A DNA stretch of 64,000 bases from Taeniopygia guttata (lineage: Eukaryota; Chordata; Aves; Passeriformes; Estrildidae): positions 32,901,001 to 32,965,000 of the forward strand of contig NC_133064.1 of NCBI RefSeq assembly GCF_048771995.1. The letters run 5' to 3'. Below are positions 43,856-56,546 of this stretch, piece after piece. Numbering within the stretch: the first letter of the stretch is position 1; every line of letters starts with the position of its first letter. The notes below the pieces were generated by a model. The model was given only the letters and a program-made list of their open reading frames with translations. It was not told the DNA's origin and searched no databases. Position numbers and translations under genes: made by a program.

Positions 43856-45036
43856 GGTTTTGGGGTCTGGCATATTGCTTCTTTGCGAGCCTGCCCTAAA
43901 TTCCACTGCCCAGCACTGACCTCGTACCCCAGGTAGATTACTGTCTGCTTCACCACCTGTAACTTTTTCTTTGATACCTTGTATCCTTGGAGCCCTAGGA
44001 AATTCAAAAGGCTTACCGTCCAGGCCACACATGCTTCCCTCGTCCTAGTGGCTATTAGAAGATTGTCCACATACTGCAATAGCCTTCCTTCTTCCTGTGG
44101 GGCTTCCCAGGACTCTAGATCTTTTGCAAGTTGTTCCCCAAACAGAGTGGGGGAATTTTTGAATCCTTGGGTTAACACCAACCATGTAAGCTGGGTTTTA
44201 CACCCACTTTTAGGGCTTTCCCATTCGAATGCAAAAATTTTCTGTCTGGTTTCGTGGATAGGGAGGCAAAAGAAGGCATCTTTCAGATCTAAAACAGTAA
44301 ACCAGGTAAACTCAGGTGTTAAACAAGTCAGTAGGGTGTATGGATTTGCTACCACAGGATATAAGTCTTCTGTTATCTTATTGACAGCCCTCAAATCCTG
44401 TACTATCCGATATGATCCATCAGGTTTCTGGACAGGTAGAATGGGGGTATTGAAATCAGATTGGCATTCCTTCAATTGCCCTAACCACAGAAGGTTCTCA
44501 ATTATTGGTCTGATTCCTTCCCTGTCGTCTTTTTTCAGGGAATACTGCTTAATTTTTACTGGTTGTGCCCCTTCCTTAAACCTAATTACTATGGGGGAGG
44601 CATTTTTCACCCTCCCTGGTACATCAGAGGCCCATACCCCAGGAAATACCTGACTTAATATCTCTTCACTAATTTCTTCCTTATTCTCAATGCCTGTTAA
44701 TGTTAAACTTAACACCTCTATATACTTTTGATCATTTACCTCCAGAGTAACCTCCCCATTTTTGAACATAATGGTTGCTTGTAACTGCTCTAACAAGTCT
44801 CTCCCTAAAAGTGCCTTTGGATAGTTGGGCATATACAAAAACTTGTGAATACCCCATTGTTTTCCCAAATTATACTTCAGAGGTTTGCAAAGATATGCCT
44901 TCTCAGATTGGCCAGTTGCTCCCCGCACCACAACATAATCATTTTCCACAGGTATTAATGCTTTATTTAAAACTGAATATGTGGCCCCTGTATCCACTGA
45001 AAATTCCACCTTTTTCCCTTCTTCCCCCAGCCTCAT
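43856..45036 (-). pseudogene. protease and reverse transcriptase of ERV-4
   Basis: One open frame from 45036 to the LTR insertion. The aspartic protease has FSVDTGATYS (active site, near 44990) and ALLGRDLLEQL. RT has LRAVNKITEDLYPVVANPYT (a long gamma-type block), [14 protein letters not shown] (first catalytic Asp), LTQGFKNSPTLFG, and the palm motif YVDN at 44062-44073, where YVDD is expected. The change of the second catalytic Asp to Asn (GAC AAT) would abolish polymerase activity even though the frame is open. The reading frame then runs into the inserted LTR. Confidence 0.85.
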
Positions 45037-45125
45037 TGTTATAATCAGTGGATCCGCTGGGGTAGAATCCCCCAGTCTCCTAAGTTGTTTTGTACATGTG
45101 CAACCACCTTTTGGTCACCTCGTCT

Positions 45126-46580
45126 TCATTCTGGGCATTTGTTTTTCCAGTGACCAGTTCTTTTACAGATTGCACACTGGTTTCTGCCCAGCTGAGATGG
45201 GCCTTGTCTGGGTGGTCCCTGCCTGCGTCTCCCTTGCCTTTCCTCCTGTACCAATGCCACCAACTTTTTCATTCGCTGTTTATATCCTTCTTCCTGGTTG
45301 CTAAATACTCTCCATGCCTCTTCGAGCAAGGTTTCAAGGTTTCTCCCTTCTGGCCCCCGGATTTTCTGAAGTTTACGCCTATTATCCCCAGCAGACTGTC
45401 CCAAAAATGAATTAACTAGCTGGTTTATCCCTATTTCAGACCCCGGGTCTAACGATGTATGGCGACACATTGCATCCCTTAAACGCTCTAGAAACTCGGA
45501 TGGAGTCTTGAAAGGCCCCTGCTTAAGGAAATATAGGGGCGACCATTTTAGGGTCTTTGGAATAGCTCTTTCCACTCCTGTTCCTATCCACTCTTGATAA
45601 TCGGTTAATTTCTTTACTTCTGCTGATATGTTAGGATTCCATTTTGGGTCTTGGAGGGCAAAATACTCTTTTACATCTAGCTGCTTGCTTTTGCAGTAAT
45701 CTTCTGCCAAAGTTCCTGCTGTTTTTAAGATTAGCTGTTTCCCTGTTTCAGTAAAAGCCTCCAATAGTAACTGCATGTCAGCCCAATCTGGATTGTGTTG
45801 TTTGATAACATACTGTAAACGTTTGGCAGTATCGTATCAACACAATAATTTCTAGCAATCCTCTCCGATGCTTTTAAGTCAAGAGTGGTGAATGGCACTT
45901 TAATCATTAGTTTCTCCCCTTCTGGTCCCACTGCCTCTCGCAGAGGGGCCTGTAACACTGCTTGCCTCCTAGTTCTGGATGAAATTGGGCTGTCAGGAGG
46001 GTGATAGATCTGAGTGGATGTGCCTTCCCCACCTGACTCCTTTCTTTTTTGGGAAGTCCTTCTCGTCTTTATTCCTCTCATCCCTCCATCTCCTAGGAGG
46101 AGCTTTTAACAGATGACATCTATTTTGTTCTTGCTCCTCAGCATGATAAACTTTATCTGATCTCATACATCGCTGTCCTAAACTGCATGCTGAACAACGT
46201 TTGATTTGCCCTCTCTTTGCTTTGTTTTCATTTTCAAGAGCTAACACCAGTGGGTCAGAAGGAGCTCTGAGCCCACAGTCCCTCTGCCATTCTGGGTGAT
46301 TTCTTAAAGCAAAAAATATATCAGCATACGAAACCTCATCCCATTTAACTTCCCGTCTTAAGAACAACATTAACTGCAGTAAGATATTACCATCTAAAGT
46401 TCCAACAGGTGGTCACTTTGCCCCATCCTCGAACCTGTATAACAGCCACCAGCATGTGTAATATTGAATTAAATCTTTTTTATTTTCCGAGCTGCTCCTA
46501 CTGGCGACTTCTTTCCAGTGGGCTAAGATGCACCCCAAGGGGCTAGCCCGGGGAACTTCTTTACTCTGATTAGTTCCCAT
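45126..46580 (-). pseudogene. gag of ERV-4
   Basis: Starts at ATG 46578-46580 with MGTNQSKEVP; Gly2 allows myristoylation, as in gammaretroviral matrix. A TGA at 46413-46415 (codon 56) stops it; matrix continues (EVKWDEVSYADIFFAL) with a Cys cluster (CSACSLGQRC) before the linker. Capsid parts follow in 45731-46081 (VPFTTLDLKA) and 45126-45776 (major-homology-like TPSEFLERLRDA). One zinc knuckle CX2CX4HX4C (CAICKRTGHWKNKC, near 45130-45175) ends it, with TGA at 45126-45128. Frame breaks lie near 45990-46081 and 45740-45840. Confidence 0.8.
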
Positions 46581-47465
46581 TACCTCCATCTCCTTGTCCT
46601 ATCTCGTTTCCACCCAAATCTCTCTTCAGAGAGCTTCACAGTCCTTTCCCAATTTTCCTCCCACACACAAGACCAGGTGGCAGGTATCAAATGTGGGACT
46701 CAGATTCAGTCAAAGAAAAGAAACTGAGAGTTTCTAGCCAGGCAGACGCCTGGGAAAGAGCTGGAGAGAATGTAAATAATTCTTTACCTCTCTTGTTCTC
46801 ACATTGTTTATAGTTAAGTTCTATCACTGTGCGTCAAGCACTCTGCACCAATGGTGTAGGTTGTTTTCACTTCAGAACCAATGGATTTGGCCTTTGCGAA
46901 GCTCTGTATAAAAGAGCAGTGTATTTTGAATAAATCAGAGTTTTACTCTCAGCAGCCTTCTGAGTGAGTCTTCTCATTCCCATCCTGCCTCGACAGCAAC
47001 AATCAAATGTGGTTTTCTGCACACAAGCTTTAAGATCGCAGGTTCTGAGTTAGCCTGATCAGGTACCCTCAATTTACGCGCGAGGCATATGCCCTGATGC
47101 CTACTAGAGCAGCAATACCAGCGTCTTTCACAAACTCTGCACTGCAACAGTACCCACTCAGGGTGCCAGCCTCCCGATACACCAAAAGCCCCTGGGAACT
47201 GCCTGCAGAGGCAGGCTATTCTGTTTGGCACTTTGGGGATTTCTAAATCCTCTACGGCGGGTTGCTCCCAGTCCAGACTTACAATATTACCAGCTGAAGT
47301 CCGATAAAGCCCCTCCAATTTAACTCGTTGGTCTCCTCTATCTATCCAATAATCCACAGGGTTCACAAACTCCGAGGGATCAAGTCCAAACTTCTCCGCA
47401 GCTCGGCCACAAACACCACCCCCATCCCCCCCCCTCCCCCCCGGGGGCTTCACCCGGCCACTTCA
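46581..47465 (-). CDS. pre-gag leader reading frame of ERV-4, Cys-rich
   Basis: Open on the minus strand from a TGA near 47463-47465 to TAA at 46580-46582. The stop overlaps the gag start as TAATG. A solo LTR (46692-47001, with one copy of ATCAAA) interrupts it, but the frame is continuous across the insertion: 185 codons counted from a GTG at 47451-47453. No in-frame ATG is seen, so a non-AUG start or an indel in the G-rich 5' part is likely. Around the middle it has CLC, CRVC and WYCC within about 45 residues, which could bind zinc. It is not in the gag frame, unlike glyco-Gag of murine leukaemia viruses. I do not recognise the protein. Confidence 0.5.
46692..47001 (+). mobile_element. solo LTR, class II type, in the ERV-4 leader
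   Basis: 310 bp, TGTGGGACTCAGATTCAG to GACAGCAACA; exact 6-bp duplication ATCAAA (46686-46691, 47002-47007). TATAAAAGAG near 46909 and AATAAATC near 46929. Same family as 268-599 and 21543-21888. Confidence 0.85.
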
Positions 47466-48612
47466 GATGGGAGTAGCACTTCCCCTCACGATGTGGGTAC
47501 ACTCACTCATTCGCTCGTTCACTCCCTTTAAACACCACACACTCACATGACTACAAACACATTAACCACACAATGTCCGGACACCACAAGCACACAAACT
47601 TTGGGTTCACTCGACTCACCACCAGAGCCTCTCGCAGTTGATCTATCAAACAATGAACCCGTCTCCGCTCCAGCCGCCCTATCGACTGGGCTGCCTGCAG
47701 GCACAGGAACGAGGCTGCGCACTCAGACATCTCTTGAGTGGCTTACCAGCAGTCCTGTCTCTCTCTCTCTCTCTCTCTCTCTCCCCCCAGGGCCCTCTCA
47801 ATACATACCATTTATCCGCACACCAGCAGGTCCTTGTCTGTCTCTGCAGGTGGCAAGCTGAGACAGCGGAGCCCCCTCCAGGGAAGTATCCCCGATGTTA
47901 TGAACAAAACAGCCTTGCTGGGACACTTGGCTCAACTAAGTACTGACATTGAAATGTTAATTAGCTAATTGCTCCTGGGAATCACCTACAACCCCACCCA
48001 CACTAGGACCGGGATGCAAAATAGACCAGTGGAATCATGGGAGGGGGTTTTGGGGATGAAAACACCCCTAAATGGAAAGCTGAGCACAGTGGAGGGGGCT
48101 GGATGGGTGTGCTGGTTGGGGAAGAGGGAACCACATCTCTAGTCTGTGTTTGACCTGTCACCATACCCTGCAGAGGACCAGACTGGACTGGGCTGTGGGA
48201 AGCAGGAGCAAAGTAGGAACTCTTCCTGGTGTTACTAGGAGGGAAGGAGAGGGGATAGCTGCTGCTGGACTTCAGCAGCAGGCTCTGCACATCCCCTCAC
48301 CCTTTGGCTACCAGTATGCCAGGAGGAAAGGAGAGAGGACGGTCTGCTGGGACTTCAGATACAGGCTACACACCTCTTCACCTCCAGCTACCAGTGTACC
48401 AGGGAGACTCCAGGGACAGACTCTGCACGCCTTCTCACCCTTCGGCTACCGTGAAAAGCTCTAACAGTGGGAGTGAGCTCCATGTCAAGCCCCCTGCCTA
48501 GCTGATCTTTTTTACAAAGAACTGAACATTAATAAAGGCATAGACCCTGTTCATTTCACCCGGGGTGCACCAAGGAGGTCCACTCCCCCCCTATCCCCGT
48601 GAAAACAGGGGC
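47466..48612 (-). other. ERV-4 leader, upstream part
   Basis: Non-coding leader between primer site and leader frame, with a (CT)n microsatellite at about 47759-47783 and TTCCCTGGAGGGGGCT shared with ERV-6. It contains the family C LTR at 47896-48558. Confidence 0.6.
47896..48558 (+). mobile_element. solo LTR (family C), third copy
   Basis: 663 bp, TGTTATGAACAAAACAGCC to CTGTTCATTTCA. Flanks CCCGA (47891-47895) and CCCGG (48559-48563) suggest a 5-bp duplication with one change. Confidence 0.85.
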
Positions 48613-48632
48613 CCTCCTACCTGGCTCCACCA
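48613..48632 (-). other. ERV-4 primer-binding site, degenerate tRNA-Arg type
   Basis: TGGTGGAGCCAGGTAGGAGG on the minus strand, three bases after the LTR. It aligns with the perfect arginine site of ERV-6 (TGGCGAGCCAGCCAGGAG) with a few changes and one inserted base. Confidence 0.65.
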
Positions 48633-48635
48633 AAA

Positions 48636-49837
48636 TGAATTGTGGTGAAAATCAAGACCCCACAATTTCAATAAAGATTTGTAGGGACGGTATGTTTTTA
48701 TTACAGCACTGGGTGCACGAAGGAATTCCCGATCCTTTTTATTATTCCGTACTAATTTACATATACATAGAATCTCAAACTAGATTCATGCATATTCATT
48801 TTGCTGATTTTGCATTACAATTTACAGTTGGCCCTTTGTACAGAGAATTCTCTAATCCCTTTGTGTCACTGTGCCTTCCCAAGTCTCAGCTAGCACTAGT
48901 GGCTTTGCCGGGATTAGAACCCAGGCCGCCTGTGTGGCAGGTGAAAATTCTACTGCTGAGCCACCAGGGCTGTTGCTAGGTTACCAAGTCTTGGCTAGCC
49001 CAGAACCTTTAGCACTGCGGCAGCAAAGGCCACTCTCATGTGCCGCTGTGGGCACGAGGTATGGCCAGGGGGAAGACGAAGCCACCAGACTGAAAGACAT
49101 GCAGAGCGACTCTGAAAAAAGCAAGGAGCCGTCCTTCTGGGGGTATCTGTGTTCCGAGTTTATTGGCTCGAAGGAAGATAAGCTCCAAAAGACGATGGGC
49201 ACAGTGTGCCCTGCTTGTTAAAGGGGGGTGGTAACAAGAGGAGGAAACAGCAGCCAACCAATGGGATAACACCTGGGGGTGGTAACAGGAGTGACACACA
49301 GGGGAAACTTCCAATGAGGTAGGAGGGAGGGAGGGGACCCCAGAGACCAGATTATCACTTGAAGCCCTGGATGGAACTTTCTAGGTGGAAGGGAGAGGTC
49401 TCTGAGAGACAGGCAGGCTCCGGGGTGGGGCTGGGGGGGGATAACTCAGCAGGAATACAATGAACTGGGTGGAGGGAGGAATGACAGGCAGACGGAGGAG
49501 GGAGGAGAAGGAAGGCTGGACCATTTTACAAAAAGAGAGGGACAGGGAGTAACCATAACTGGGGGGAAAGTTAAAACACACTCCAACACCTTTGTCCATT
49601 TTTTTGCAGACTTAACTTTGTTGGGGTTTTTTTCCTTAGTTTCAGAGTTCAAGGGGCCCCTCTTAGCTCTTCACCTTGGAGATTGCATTCTTTGCTTCTT
49701 GGCTGGGACAGTTTTACATGCACAGCAGAGTTAACAGACTAAACAGCATATTTCACTCATGTTAGCAAGCTACTACGCAGTACATTTCACCTAAATCCAG
49801 ATGGATTTTCTACCCCGTTAAATTTTACTCTGTTTCA
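48636..49837 (-). repeat. ERV-4 5' LTR, split by a solo LTR
   Basis: Partner of 39495-40006, with the same ends. Lacks about 30 bp that the 3' LTR has near 39585. A family I LTR sits inside it. Confidence 0.9.
48864..49588 (-). mobile_element. solo LTR (family I), second copy
   Basis: 725 bp, minus strand TGTTGGAGTGTGTTTTAAC to GGCACAGTGACA; exact duplication CCTTTG at 48858-48863 and 49589-49594. Very similar to 6706-7425. Confidence 0.9.
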
Positions 49838-50069
49838 GTGCAACTCATCATATTCTGTTGTCTTCTTACAATAACTTGCATCCCTGAATTTCCACCATTT
49901 CTGCCATATTGTATGCTATGGGAACTATATTATAGCACTGCAGGGGGGTTGAACTAAACTTCCATTTATGATTTAAATAAAGTTGAAATAATTTTTCTTC
50001 CAAATTCATTAGTATTGCAATCTAAAGTATTTAATTATAGAAACCCCAAAACAATTCAAATGTCAAATG

Positions 50070-53000
50070 TTTGTAACAGGAAAACAAATTTATTTATTTC
50101 AGAAGACAATACACTATTTTATTTTGAAAAACACAAGAAAACTAGCCTGAGTTCAAGTCTGAAATATTCAGAAAAATCCTACTGTCTTTTGCATGTTCCA
50201 GCCATTATTTTTAAAAACAACACACTAGAAGTTAATATATATTTTTAGAATTATAAAATTTTCTAGTTATTGTACAGTACACAATACAAATTTCCCACAA
50301 ACTATTATTCAGCTCCTTCCAATTTTGAGAGGACATGATATACTAAAAGATTTAGCATTTCTCACAAAAAAAAAGTCACATCAGGAAATACATATTTACA
50401 AAATCAAACACATTATACAAAAAACCCTATCAAATTATTCTGTAAAAAGGTTTTCCTTAAATAATTTAAAAGTGTGTTCAAAAAATTAAAAAAATGCAAA
50501 ACTACATTATGTCACATGCACCTTTTACAAAAAAGTTGCTTTCTTAATTTACATTATGTATGCAGTAAATAGGAAAACAAAAGTTCAGTTTCTCCTAGTG
50601 TTATTACATTTCTGTGCCCGTGGTACTGAATAATGTAAACTGCCACTTACTAAGTGAAATCTGAAGGATGGCACCTTAAAAAATACAGTAGAAAATAAAT
50701 GGAACCAAGTAAGTTTTCTAGAAGCTAAGAAAGCCCTGAGTGACGACAGAATTATTGACTGGAAAACTCTAGAATTAACCTAATTACAGTTTAGCACCTG
50801 AGGCAAAATTTCCTAAGTGTTTGAAAGGCACTCAAAGTTTATTCAATAGCCTCATTGGTTATTACTGTAAATCCAAATTTTCAGTGAGGATGAGAAACTT
50901 GCTTTGGTGCATAATTATATATTATTTGTTGCATTTAAATTGGTTTATTGGGTATCTTCAATATGATATTTAATGTTTAAATACAGAACAATCACTTTAA
51001 CAATGTATTTGAGAACCCTTTAGTATTCTTTGTGTAAAAAAAAACTAAAAGAAAAAGACCCTCTTATCAGCGAGTCAAAAGATAATGGATAATATACCTA
51101 TTGAACCCAAATCAAGGGACATTATCCCTCTGCAGCCTTAATTATTTTAAAATATTTATTATTTTAAAGTTCACCCAGTGCTGAAAATTCTTGAAGACAT
51201 TTGAAACATGATCAAGGAAGCACTTAAGAACATAAGAGCCTTTCCCTCATTCTGATTTAAGTGAGGGTAATTTTGATGCTCATAGTTTTGTTATGGACTT
51301 TTTTCTCTATGGTGAGTTTCAGGCTTACAGATCAATTTACAAGAAAAATTCTTACAAAAAATTTAATTACTCAGGGCTTCCAGTCCCAAAATTTTAATTT
51401 CTGAGTTTCTTTTTTAAAAGAAAAAAAAAAAATCAGAATAAACCACAAAAGTTTAAATTATCAAACTAAGGCATATTTTCCTCAAACAAAAACTAGGCAG
51501 TCACTTTGTAAGTGGCTTTTACTCTTGAGTAAAATGGGTAAACTGCAGTTAGGTCTGCTTACATTTAAAATCACTAGAAGCAATGTTCAAGGCAGGCAAA
51601 CTGGGGAGCATTTACAATAAATTATGAATAAAAGTTTGTTAAACCCCTTTGAGTATTGCATTATAATTATGCATGAATTTGCATTAACTTACTATAAATC
51701 TTTGCAACTTACTTGCACTATATTAGTGATGTAATTCCACTAAATGTAATGAGACTTTTTTTCACTCAGCTAGATTTGAATAAAATACATTTGTGCCTAC
51801 TGTTGTTGATTTCTTCTGCCATCAACCAGTAGAAAAGCTAAGTAAGGTGGTATTTCTATCTATAATTTTCAAAAACTCTCAACTCACTTCTGAACTTGTT
51901 CCCTTGTTCTGGCGAGTATTACTTGTAAGAACAAAGGACTTTTCAGCACAGCAGAAGGCAGGTGCAATTTCTAGGGTTTGGTTTTTATTTCTTTCTAAAT
52001 TCTTATGTTCAAGAAGTCATACAAACTGCATCCCTGTAGAGGAAGCTGAATCTAGTACCACTGTCTTTCCATTAGTTCATATCACAGTGACTGACTGCTA
52101 AAAGTAATATGAATACAATGTCCTTTTTGTCTATTTATCAGATAGACTACAGACAATTTGATTGCAAACATACCAAGGGTTCTGTAAAATTAATTCTCTT
52201 GTTAATTAAGTAGTTTTGGTTTTATTTGTGAAGATTTTAATTTACAGTATTAAAGTATTTTAATATTACCCTAAAGATATTTCCAAAAGAGTACAAATAT
52301 TTTTTGTAAACATCCATATTGTAAAGGAGTCTTAAACAACCTATGACTGTAGAGTCAAATATTTTATTTCTTCAGATATTTATGCAATTATGAAAAGAAA
52401 ATAGCAGAAATAGTTTTGCACCATACAGCACATATTGGTGGCAGTGAATAATTTCACCTAAATCTATTAAGCCTTTTGAAACAAAAACATTTCTGCTTAC
52501 CATGCAAATATTTAATCTAGAAATTAAAAAAAAAAAAATCTGCAGGACAATCAGTTACTTAAATATATAGAATATTTTCAGTGGTCTAATTAAATTACCT
52601 AAAAAGTGTATCCTCACAATGCTCAAAGGGTTAATGCAAGGCATTACATTAATTTTCTAAGGCTAAAACTAAGTACTTTGTATTTATTCTTCTATTCCTG
52701 CTTTTTATTTTTTTAATACCAAAGTAGCAAAGATACTAGAATACCATTCATTGACCTATTTTTAAACCACAGACATGATAGTTTTCCTTTTCTACAGAGA
52801 CAAAAGAATGTTTTAAACTCTGAAATAACTGTCACAAAGTACAAAAAATACGTTATTTACAAAGTTTATTTTTCACCTTTTTTTTTCCCATGACTATAAA
52901 AGGTTATTTCATTTTGTAAAACCACTCTGTAAAGTAAGCTAGATTGCAATGTAGTGCTAACTAATATAAATGTCTTTCTAAACAATGCTGATATAATTTG

Positions 53001-56000
53001 GTGAGAATCACAAATATATCAGGTCAGGTCTTCCCCCATGGAAAATATTTTGAACAGAAGCAGTATTTCAGACATTTAAAAATGCTTCAGTTTAAACTGA
53101 AATGTTTTATAAAGCTATACATTCCTCAGTGACAGTACACCAGCACAATATTTTACACATTTGTGAACTAAAGGCAGAAATGCTGTACATCATAATTTTG
53201 AAAGTAAACAATATGATCCATTTTTTTTAACGGAACATTAAAAAAAAGATGCACAAAGCATGCTACAGTAAAATAATAAAACACAGAAGCAGATAACTGA
53301 AAAGAGGGGACTTTTAAAAAACTGATTTACAATGAGAAATATGAAAGTGAAAATTGGGCCCCATATTTTGAAAAAGTAATTCAACAACACCCATTCCCAT
53401 TCTGCCACAGTGTTTACTAAGTAATTTGTACCAATGGGGGAAGCGACTCTAAAATATATTTTTAATTTCACATCAAGATTGGGTAAAATCCACAAATGAT
53501 ATGAGACCTTATCTTGTAGTGTCTAGTCAGTAAATGCTTGCTACAGCTCTTTAGAGCTCTAAAGAGTTAAACAGGCTTCAGAGTGGCAATTCAGCCACAT
53601 GCTACACACTACATAATTTGGAGTGAGGTATCCATATTTCTGTGCTCAAATCATTAACAATACCCATCTATTAACAAATATCAAAAGTCTTTAAATTGTT
53701 TCATGTGTGTATGTTTGATCTAAATTCCAGTAAATTTAAAAGCAAAGCACAGCAGCTTACAACAACTTAATTATTTCAAATAATTGTTAAAGTGGGGAAA
53801 ATATTACTTAAAAATTTGAGAGAACAATCAGTTGATAAACATAGAAATACAAACTTAATTCAGTTTTCTGAATTACGAATAATTTAAATTTGTTTTGCTA
53901 ACTGCTATTAGAATCCATTATATGCATTCTATCTTTGTAATCATATATTTTGTTTTCTTTTTGCAATACATGAACAGTGATTAACTGTTCAGAAGATGTT
54001 GAGGTCCCACCTCTTCTTAGCAATCTAGATTTACATGTTAAAACCATACTTTTCTTTCAGCAGCAACAAATCCAACATTCTACCAATAAAAAATATTTAA
54101 AGTTTGTCAACACAAAATTTGAAACCAGGCAATAGGGACTATCAGTACAGCATAGGGCACCCTATTTTAAGAATGAAAAATTATGAATATTCAACTATAT
54201 TTTATTTTTAAAAATATTATAATGCAAAATAAAAGGGAGTAAATATTTATCATAGGTTAGTTTTTAGGATTTTTGGTGAAGGGTGCTGATTCCTAAGTGA
54301 AAAAACGCAGAATGCAGTGATATTTGGGAGAACATAACCTATGAGGATTCAGTGCACAGGTGAATTTAGAGAGAAATTAATACAAACCTCATTTGCACTT
54401 TTTGCTGAGACAAAAAACATCTACAGACATAAATAGGAATCGTGCCTTCATAGAATGGAGCAGGATGGGCTTGCCTCCAAATTTTGCTAAGAAATTTACA
54501 AATAATTTTGTACCCCAAAAAGTATTAAGCCATCTTAGTTGATCTATAACCATTCTTGATACATCTTAAAGCTCTAGCAACAAATTTCTTTGCTAAAAAT
54601 ACACTGTTCATGTCACATGCTATTCACTCATTTGGTATATATGACTTTAAAAAAATATCCATCCACAGTCACACTAGAAAAAACAAGAGACTCCATTTTT
54701 AATGCAATCCTTTCTATAAAATTACTTTTGCTATTATTTCTTTCACTTTTTTGCTTTTATTGAATTATTTTCAATATTTTAGCTTCGCAAATTTATGTCT
54801 GCTTTAAAAATAATGAAAATGCTTAAGATAATCAGAAAAAAATCAGAGATGTTTAATGTCAATTATTATGGACTGTATAAACTATCACTATAAAATATAA
54901 TCATTAAAACATAGCATCAGACTGACACCCTACCACATATGCAAATTGAAAATATGTGCTGCATTATATACCTGCTTATTTATTTAGTCTGACTTTTTAA
55001 AAATCTGACAAGAGCTTAAAATATATAACCATGCTTATGACTATAGTCCATTTACTTTAACAAGATTTGAAGTTGGCATTAAAACTACTTTTGTTTTTCA
55101 AGTTCTCAAGCAAATTTTATTTGTAATAAAGTGAAATTCAACTAGAAACAAGAAAAAATATTTTTAACATCAATTTTAGGAGGAATATAAATATAACTTA
55201 ATAATAAAACCCTCTTTATTTCTTTGAAGACTATGTAACCTGCCCCTAATACATAAGAAATTTGAAAGTGACAGGCACACCTTGTTGAATAAATTTTAAG
55301 AGCTATTAAAAATAACAAAAAATACTAATTCTTAGTTTCATTTCTGTTTAAGGCACCATGTAATAGCCGAGGTACAATGATCCCTGATGTAAATTCTTAA
55401 ATAGCAATGATCCATCTAGCCACCTATTAAAATGTAATGCAGTTGGGAATAAGTACAAGGGAGGTGTGCCAGTTACACTACCTTAGAAAGTTTTTGTAAA
55501 AAATTAAATTAACTTTATTAATCAGGAAATACATTTTAAAAAAAAAATGATGCAGGTTGGTACATTTCTTACATGCTATAAATTATCATTTATAAAAGCA
55601 GCAAATTAAACTAGTAGGAACAGGCCTAGAGTAGAAGAAAGTCATCCAAAAGGAATGTTTTCCTGTATGTCCAGTTCAACATAAGTAGCATGTACACTTT
55701 AAAAAAAAAACAAGTTACTTCTATTGTGGTTTAGTCTCTATTAACTACAGTACCATTTGACAACCAGACGTATCTTTGCAGTGGTCTCAAAATAGAATCA
55801 GTGGTCTTCAAAACCAGAGGAATTGGGATGCAAATATAATCCAGAGCTGTTGATTTTAAAGGAAGCTTGTATTGTTTACATGTGTTCAGATAATTAGGTG
55901 TGCCTACAGTGTACACATTACCACATTGTTACAATTCTATCACTTATTCTGCATTTGTAAATGCAGTGAAAACACTCCTTCCTTACATAAAGAAAACAGT

Positions 56001-56546
56001 AGATCTTCCCAACCCTCCAACATTATGATAAAAATACCACCTGAATGTTCACACTTTCATGAAAATAGTGCTTTCTGTTCAATGAAAAGCACCTTTTATA
56101 ACAAATTTGATGCATATACTGTCAAATGAGTTTGCATCCGGTATGTCAAAGAAAGTATTTCTTTTAATATTTTGCATCTAATTAAAAATCTATGTATATG
56201 AAATCATTATGACAAATAATTAACATTAAAATATATTTAAACTATGAAAAAAAGTTATTTTAATTTTAAGAGGAAAAAAGCATTAACATTAAAAGCTTGA
56301 CAAAAGTCTTCATTGACACTTGAAACTACAAAAACTCAATATTGAATAACCAATGTAAAATGATTTTGCTTGCAATTTTTTTAAACATCTGACAAAATGC
56401 ATACACCCATTTTATTTCACAATTCCAATAAAAGGTAATGTTCAGCACAGCTAAAATTTGATAAGACACCTTTCAGACCTATTCTCCTACCTCCCCCATT
56501 AAGACCAGCATCAACAAGGCTAATGCAGTTGAGGGGCACTTCTATA
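50070..56546 (-). other. RFX3: RFX3 3' untranslated region
   Basis: About 6.4 kb of A/T-rich sequence with no long frame and no repeat insertion follows the RFX3 stop codon. AATAAATAAAT on the minus strand (about 50089-50098) is a plausible polyadenylation signal, which would put the transcript end near 50070. A long 3' UTR is usual for this gene in vertebrates. The absence of ERVs here, in contrast to the next 50 kb, suggests constraint. The exact 3' end is inferred. Confidence 0.6.

Larger units (their letters stand above)
39495..49837 (-). mobile_element. ERV-4: class I provirus, arginine-primed
   Basis: Full layout on the minus strand: LTR, primer site, leader with a long reading frame, gag, protease-RT-RNase H-integrase, env, polypurine tract, LTR. 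The 4-bp duplication GTGC lies at 39491-39494 and 49838-49841, as expected for gammaretrovirus-like elements. Four later solo LTRs sit inside it: 43488, 46692, 47896 and 48864. Without them the provirus is about 8.2 kb. The LTR pair differs by a few percent and one indel of about 30 bp. It sits some 230 bp past the RFX3 3' end, on the same strand. Confidence 0.9.

Noticed and set aside
47759-47783. (CT)n run considered as a polypyrimidine tract of a splice acceptor
   Set aside because: It is on the strand opposite to ERV-4 and no host exon follows; a simple microsatellite.
50015-56129. Short frames in the RFX3 3' UTR (for example 51793-52101, 53238-53495)
   Set aside because: A/T-rich, no motifs, no coding composition; chance frames in untranslated sequence.
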